Shown here: positions 60,391 through 64,000 of the stretch, in pieces
Numbering within the stretch: position 1 is the stretch's first letter
Layout of the letters: every line of letters starts with the position of its first letter
DNA from: Natronococcus pandeyae
GTDB lineage: Archaea; Halobacteriota; Halobacteria; Halobacteriales; Natrialbaceae
Length of the DNA stretch: 64,000 bases
Reading direction: 5' to 3'
Assembly: GCF_008122205.1 (NCBI RefSeq)
Contig: NZ_PHNJ01000019.1
Coordinates: 1-64,000 of the forward strand
Made by a program: the position numbers and the translations under genes
The notes under the pieces: model-generated
What the model was told of the DNA's origin: nothing
What the model saw: only the letters and a program-made list of their open reading frames with translations
The model's database searches: none

Positions 60391-60606
60391 GTCGCGTTAG
60401 TTCTTCGCGTGCTTCGTACAAAGTCGTTAGATGACCGACCCCCCTTCTGGACGGGGTCGATTCACCGAAGAGCCGGCGCCATAACTACAGGGGAGGAACG
60501 GTGGATCGACTACGCATCGATCCACGACCGACGTCGTGTCAGTCGTTCATCTGTTCCACAACTTTCCACCGTTCATCTATCAAGATGTGGGCTGTTACCA
60601 ATGAGC

Positions 60607-60617
60607 AAAATACTAAG
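60607..60617 (+). promoter_or_regulatory. TATA-like element for the APC permease
   Basis: AAAATACTAAG lies 24-34 bp before the ATG at 60641, giving leaderless transcription. The rest of the 250-bp gap upstream (60391-60640) has no recognised features. Confidence 0.4.
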
Positions 60618-60640
60618 TAGACATGTGACAATCGAAAACC

Positions 60641-62245
60641 ATGTCCCAGGAGGACGAGCTATTCGTACGGGAAGCAACGGGGCTGGTCCGGGAGTGGTCG
60701 TCGTACGACGCGTGGGTCTACGCGTTCCTGTCGGTGAACGTCATTACGCTCGGATTTTACATCTGGACATTCAACGCGTTCATCCCGCAGGGAAGTCCGA
60801 TACTCGCGACGATTATCGCCGTCGTCGCGATCACGTTCCAGAACGCGGTGTACGCCACGCTCGTCTCGTCCATGCCGCGCGTCGGCGGCGATTATATCTG
60901 GCAAAGCCGTATTCTGGGCGGCTTTTGGGGGTTCTTTCTGGCGTGGCCCGGCTGGGTGTTCATCCTGTGGCTGTGGGTTCCCATCTACGGCGAGATACTG
61001 TCCTGGCTCGTCTTCGCGCCGCTCTCGGCGCTGGCCGGCTATCCCGAACTCGCGCGCTTCTGGAGTACGGGCACGGGACTGTTCGTCTCGTCGATGGTCG
61101 TGATCGCGTTCGCGTTCATCTACGTCAGCCTCGGCATGCGATGGTACGCGCGGATCCAGCAGACGTTGTTTTACGTCGGCGTCGTCGGGCTCGTCGTGTT
61201 CGTCGGCAGCCTGCTGACCACGTCCCCGTCCGAGTTCGAGGGGACGTTCGATTCGTACATGGCGGCGTGGCTCCCCGACGAGGGAATCACGTACCAGGGA
61301 GTCATCGACGTCAGCGCCGAAGCCGGCGTCGAGTTCGCCTCGCTCTGGAGTCTGAACTGGCGGGCGTCGTACCTGCTGTTCCCCATGCTGCTGTTCTGGA
61401 TCATGTGGACGGTGTGGGGATCGACCCTGTTCGGCGAGGTCCGGGAAGCCGGCGAGTGGCGGAAGATGTTCACCGTCTTCGAGGCCGCGCTGGTCGCCGC
61501 CGCGGTCCTGGCGATCTTCCTGTGGATACTGTTCAGCAACGCGATCGATTACACCTTCTACCAGGCGCTCAACTGGTCGTACTTCGTCGGCTCCGGCGAA
61601 CTGCAGTGGGTCTCCTCGCCGACGCTGCTCGCGGCGATGGCGGCCGGCGGCGGCTGGCTCGGTGGGCTGATCGTCGTCCTGATGGGCGGCTGGTTCTTCG
61701 CCTGGTCCGGAACCGTCTTCCTCTCCTCGACGCGCGTCATCTTCGCGACGGCGTTCGACCGGACGATCCCCGAGACGTTCTCGGAGGTCAAGACGCGGTT
61801 CAACTCGCCGATCTACGCCATCCTCATGATGGTCGTGCCGGCCAGTATTCTGACCGTCGTCTACTTCTTCGTGCCGGGCTTCGAGACGCTGACGCTGGCC
61901 GCGACCTTCGCCATCGCCATCACCTTCTTCGGGTCGACGGTCGCGTGCATGCTGTTCCCGCTCCGCCGGCCCGAACTGTTCTCGCAGAATCCCATGTCGG
62001 ACTACACGATCGGGAGCGTTCCGATCATCTCGATCGTCGCCGGCGTCTACGCGCTCATCCTGCTGTCGGTGTTCTACTTCTGGGCCACTCGAGACGCGTA
62101 CGGACTGAACAACGTCTACTCCGCCGGCTTCATCGCCTTCCTCTACGTCCTCGCCGCGGCGATCTACTTCGGGATGAAGTACTACCGAAAGGCGACGGAA
62201 GGCGTCGACTTGGACAAGATTCACTCGGAGATCCCGAAGGACTGA
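60641..62245 (+). CDS. APC-superfamily amino acid/amine permease
   Basis: This 534-residue protein has twelve predicted membrane helices. The first-repeat motif SSMPRVGGDYIWQSRILGG and the intracellular loop TAFDRTIPETFSEVKTRFNS are typical of the amino acid-polyamine-organocation superfamily. It opens with a hydrophilic 25-residue tail (MSQEDELFVREATGLV). Substrate is unknown; its place next to the folate demethylation genes suggests an amine or methylated amino acid. The last three codons begin a 30-bp repeat that continues beyond the stop. Confidence 0.87.
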   Translation: MSQEDELFVREATGLVREWSSYDAWVYAFLSVNVITLGFYIWTFNAFIPQGSPILATIIAVVAITFQNAVYATLVSSMPRVGGDYIWQSRILGGFWGFFLAWPGWVFILWLWVPIYGEILSWLVFAPLSALAGYPELARFWSTGTGLFVSSMVVIAFAFIYVSLGMRWYARIQQTLFYVGVVGLVVFVGSLLTTSPSEFEGTFDSYMAAWLPDEGITYQGVIDVSAEAGVEFASLWSLNWRASYLLFPMLLFWIMWTVWGSTLFGEVREAGEWRKMFTVFEAALVAAAVLAIFLWILFSNAIDYTFYQALNWSYFVGSGELQWVSSPTLLAAMAAGGGWLGGLIVVLMGGWFFAWSGTVFLSSTRVIFATAFDRTIPETFSEVKTRFNSPIYAILMMVVPASILTVVYFFVPGFETLTLAATFAIAITFFGSTVACMLFPLRRPELFSQNPMSDYTIGSVPIISIVAGVYALILLSVFYFWATRDAYGLNNVYSAGFIAFLYVLAAAIYFGMKYYRKATEGVDLDKIHSEIPKD

Positions 62246-62327
62246 TCGCTGCGGGTTCGAATCTCGAAGAACGAATCCTCGCGGGTTCCAATCCTGAAAG
62301 ACTGATCGGCGCGGTTGCCCGCGACCG
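62238..62327. repeat. Three 30-bp imperfect tandem units at the permease 3' end
   Basis: Units run 62238-62267, 62268-62297 and 62298-62327, each opening AAG or AAA and keeping a central CGCGGGTT-like core. Units 1 and 2 match at about 21 of 30 positions, and units 1 and 3 share AAxGACTGATCG. The first unit contains the last two codons and the TGA of the permease. The unit length is a multiple of three. This looks like replication slippage of a gene end. Confidence 0.6.
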
Positions 62328-62329
62328 AT

Positions 62330-63079
62330 TCAGGTGAGTTCCGGCTTCTTGTACCACTGCTTTCGCTCCCCGATCACCGATCGGAGCTTCCACCCGATCG
62401 ACTTCGGCCGCTCCTCGATCGCCGACCGCAACGTCTCGATCCGGGTCACGACCGCCGCCTCGTCGATCGGGTACTCGTGGTTCTCGACGTGGGTTTCGAC
62501 CCGGTCGAGATTCATCGTGATCGTCTTGTACAGCCCCCAGTCGTCGCTACAGAGATCGGAGACGTACTCCGGATCGATCCGCTCGAGGTCGTCGCCGGCC
62601 TCGACGGGGTGGTCGTTCAGCATCGCGATACTGTCTCGCATGTCCCGATCACTGATCTCGACGATCTGGAGTTTCGACAGCAGCAGATCTTCGATCGGAA
62701 GCGTCGGATCGTCCAGCCCGATGCGGTCTCGCAGGTCCCACGCGTGACAGAACTCGAACCTGTCGATGATGTAGTCGGCCTTTCGCTCGTTCGTCTCGTC
62801 GTAGAACTCCAGCCTGTACCGGTGCATCTTGTTGATCTGGACGTTTTCCTCGTAGCCGAGGTCCGTCATAAGGTCGATGACGGCTTTTCGGTCCTCCCTG
62901 ACCCCGACGAAGTCGACGTCGCGGTACTCCCGGTCAAACGGCTCCACTCTGGCGGTCTCGGAGTGGTGACGGATCGCCGTGCCGCCGATCAGTCGAACGG
63001 TGAGTCCGGCGTCTCTCGCCGCCTCGACGACTCGGTGCCCCTCCTCGACGGGGTCCGCCATCGGCGTGCTTTCGCTCAT
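62330..63079 (-). CDS. Nucleotidyltransferase-fold protein, unknown
   Basis: A 249-residue protein with a GG(T)-x-(I)R motif RLIGGTAIRHHSETA and a downstream acidic pair YRDVDFVGV, then LPIEDLLLSKLQIVE. The GG...DxD layout is that of MNT/AbiEii-like nucleotidyltransferase folds, and the second half is helical with a C-terminal basic tail. I do not recognise the exact family. ATG 63079 is chosen over a GTG 9 bp upstream. It follows a metallophosphoesterase gene on the same strand after 70 bp, possibly cotranscribed. Confidence 0.6.
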   Translation of the reverse strand: MSESTPMADPVEEGHRVVEAARDAGLTVRLIGGTAIRHHSETARVEPFDREYRDVDFVGVREDRKAVIDLMTDLGYEENVQINKMHRYRLEFYDETNERKADYIIDRFEFCHAWDLRDRIGLDDPTLPIEDLLLSKLQIVEISDRDMRDSIAMLNDHPVEAGDDLERIDPEYVSDLCSDDWGLYKTITMNLDRVETHVENHEYPIDEAAVVTRIETLRSAIEERPKSIGWKLRSVIGERKQWYKKPELT

Positions 63080-63149
63080 CGGTCCCACCCGTTCGTGATC
63101 CGTTTCGGCTGGTATCTGGTATCGTTCCCGTTCATGGTGCGTGCTCCGG

Positions 63150-64000
63150 TTAGCCGCGGACGAGACCGAGGACGTTCACCTCCGGGTGAAGATCGATCAC
63201 CGCCCCCTGCAGCGAACCCTCCGAGTAGACGCTTCCCGGGTTCACGGCGACGGTCTCGCCGATCCGCGTCTTCCCCCGCGATTCGTGGACGTGGCCGTGC
63301 AGGGAGAGCGGCGGTTGATACCGCTCGATCACGTTCCTGACGGCCGTGCTGCCGACGGGCTCCGTGGTCTGGGCGCCGTACTTCGGTCGCCGGTCCTCGT
63401 CTAGCTCCGGCGCTTCGTCGAGTTGCGACTCGTAGGGCGGATCGTGGAAGTTGAAGATGCAGCGATCGGTGTCGTCGACGTCGGAGACGATCCCTTCGAG
63501 TCGCCGCTCGAGGTCGTCCTCGTCCTCCTCGCGGTACGTGTCCCACGGGGAGCGGTTGGTCCAGCCGGAGCTGGCCATCGTGTACTCCTCGTCGATCTCG
63601 ACGACTTCGCCCTCAGTGAGCGTCACGGCGTCGGACTCCTCCCAGACCGGATCGATCGAAAACGGATCGTCGTTGCCAGGACAGACGAACACCGGGACGT
63701 CCTCGGGGAGTCGCTCCTCGGCGAACGAACACCACTCGCGGACCCGCTTTTTCATCTCGGTCTCGAATATCTCGTCCTCACGCTCTCCGGAGTCGTCCTC
63801 CTTGAGGTCTTCGTACTCCCGTTCGTCGAGCACGTAGGGGTAATAGCCCTGATTCGAGAGGGAGTTGACGAGGTCCTCCAGTTCGTCCTCGTCCTCGAGC
63901 CGGTGCTCGGACCCCGATCGCCGGTACCGGTACTCGTTCCCCTCGTCGATGATCGGGAAGATGGCTTTCCCGGTCGTATCGCCGCCGAGGACGAGCACAT
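63150..64000 (-). CDS. Calcineurin-like metallophosphoesterase (5' end beyond the window)
   Basis: At least 283 residues of a metallophosphoesterase. LVLGGDTTGKAIFPI (GGD motif), FVCPGNDDP (GND), NFHDPPYES (metal His) and SLHGHVHES (GHxH) supply the two-metal site, and VAVNPGSVYSEG closes the domain. The frame is open to the window edge, so the N-terminus with the first metal-binding Asp/His pair lies outside. The hydrophilic insert (DEREYEDLKEDDSGEREDE) is acidic. Substrate is unknown. Confidence 0.85.
   Translation of the reverse strand, partial: VLVLGGDTTGKAIFPIIDEGNEYRYRRSGSEHRLEDEDELEDLVNSLSNQGYYPYVLDEREYEDLKEDDSGEREDEIFETEMKKRVREWCSFAEERLPEDVPVFVCPGNDDPFSIDPVWEESDAVTLTEGEVVEIDEEYTMASSGWTNRSPWDTYREEDEDDLERRLEGIVSDVDDTDRCIFNFHDPPYESQLDEAPELDEDRRPKYGAQTTEPVGSTAVRNVIERYQPPLSLHGHVHESRGKTRIGETVAVNPGSVYSEGSLQGAVIDLHPEVNVLGLVRG

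Noticed and set aside
62252-62264. GGTTCGAATC, like a tRNA T-arm
   Set aside because: No cloverleaf can be built around it. It is part of the 30-bp tandem repeat after the permease.
59629-62337. A 900-residue plus-strand open frame covering cysE and the APC permease in another frame
   Set aside because: Both real genes have strong family motifs. The long frame is a composition artefact of GC-rich codons.

Overview
The window is chromosomal-type DNA from a halophilic archaeon. The evidence is high GC with strong codon periodicity, very acidic predicted proteins, TATA-like boxes 25-30 bp before many ATGs with no leader, and families typical of haloarchaea (FolC-FolP fusion, HTH/receiver regulators, Tat-lipoprotein binding proteins, UspA paralogues). 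Frequent CTCGAG and the gene repertoire suggest a member of the Natrialbales, but that is inference. No rRNA, tRNA, CRISPR array or complete insertion sequence was found.

1-17.6 kb. A decaying redox region comes first: a winged-helix regulator, a frameshifted redoxin and its intact paralogue, an NAD(P)H-hydrate epimerase and a thioredoxin truncated tail-to-tail, and a TauE/SafE remnant split by a 73-bp hairpin element. A probable polyhydroxyalkanoate (PHA) mobilisation pair (bdhA-phaZh1) follows, then a four-PAS histidine kinase and an HTH-receiver protein. Next are a dihydrolipoamide-dehydrogenase-like pseudogene with two lesions, a DUF3179/membrane/UbiA/DUF547 operon, an EamA exporter, an amine-oxidase remnant, and the E1 alpha and beta subunits of a 2-oxoacid dehydrogenase without neighbouring E2 or E3.

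17.6-40.5 kb. After about 0.9 kb of AT-rich non-coding DNA lies a catabolic region for an organic or sugar acid. It holds a class III CoA-transferase, a TRAP-TAXI uptake system, an MFS transporter, two enolase-superfamily enzymes, a LarA/DUF2088 isomerase, an IclR regulator, and a coupled SDR-cupin-FAH operon. Then come housekeeping and accessory genes: UspA, threonine synthase, a deaminase, an HpcH/HpaI aldolase, an SDR, DUF892, small zinc-ribbon and membrane proteins, and a VOC pseudogene.

40.5-62.3 kb. This part is rich in folate-linked one-carbon metabolism. A dimethylglycine/sarcosine-dehydrogenase-like flavoprotein with a GcvT tail is followed by its own EtfB-EtfA. FolC-FolP, formate-THF ligase (Fhs), FolD, a LigM/DmdA-like THF methyltransferase and an MTHFR-like protein are all present, with a BCCT transporter and an APC permease. 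Read together they can strip methyl groups from a substrate onto THF and oxidise them stepwise to formate with ATP recovery. This is the most interesting system in the window. IlvA, CysE, UspA and small proteins are interspersed.

62.3-64 kb. A nucleotidyltransferase-fold protein and a metallophosphoesterase cut by the window edge close the sequence.
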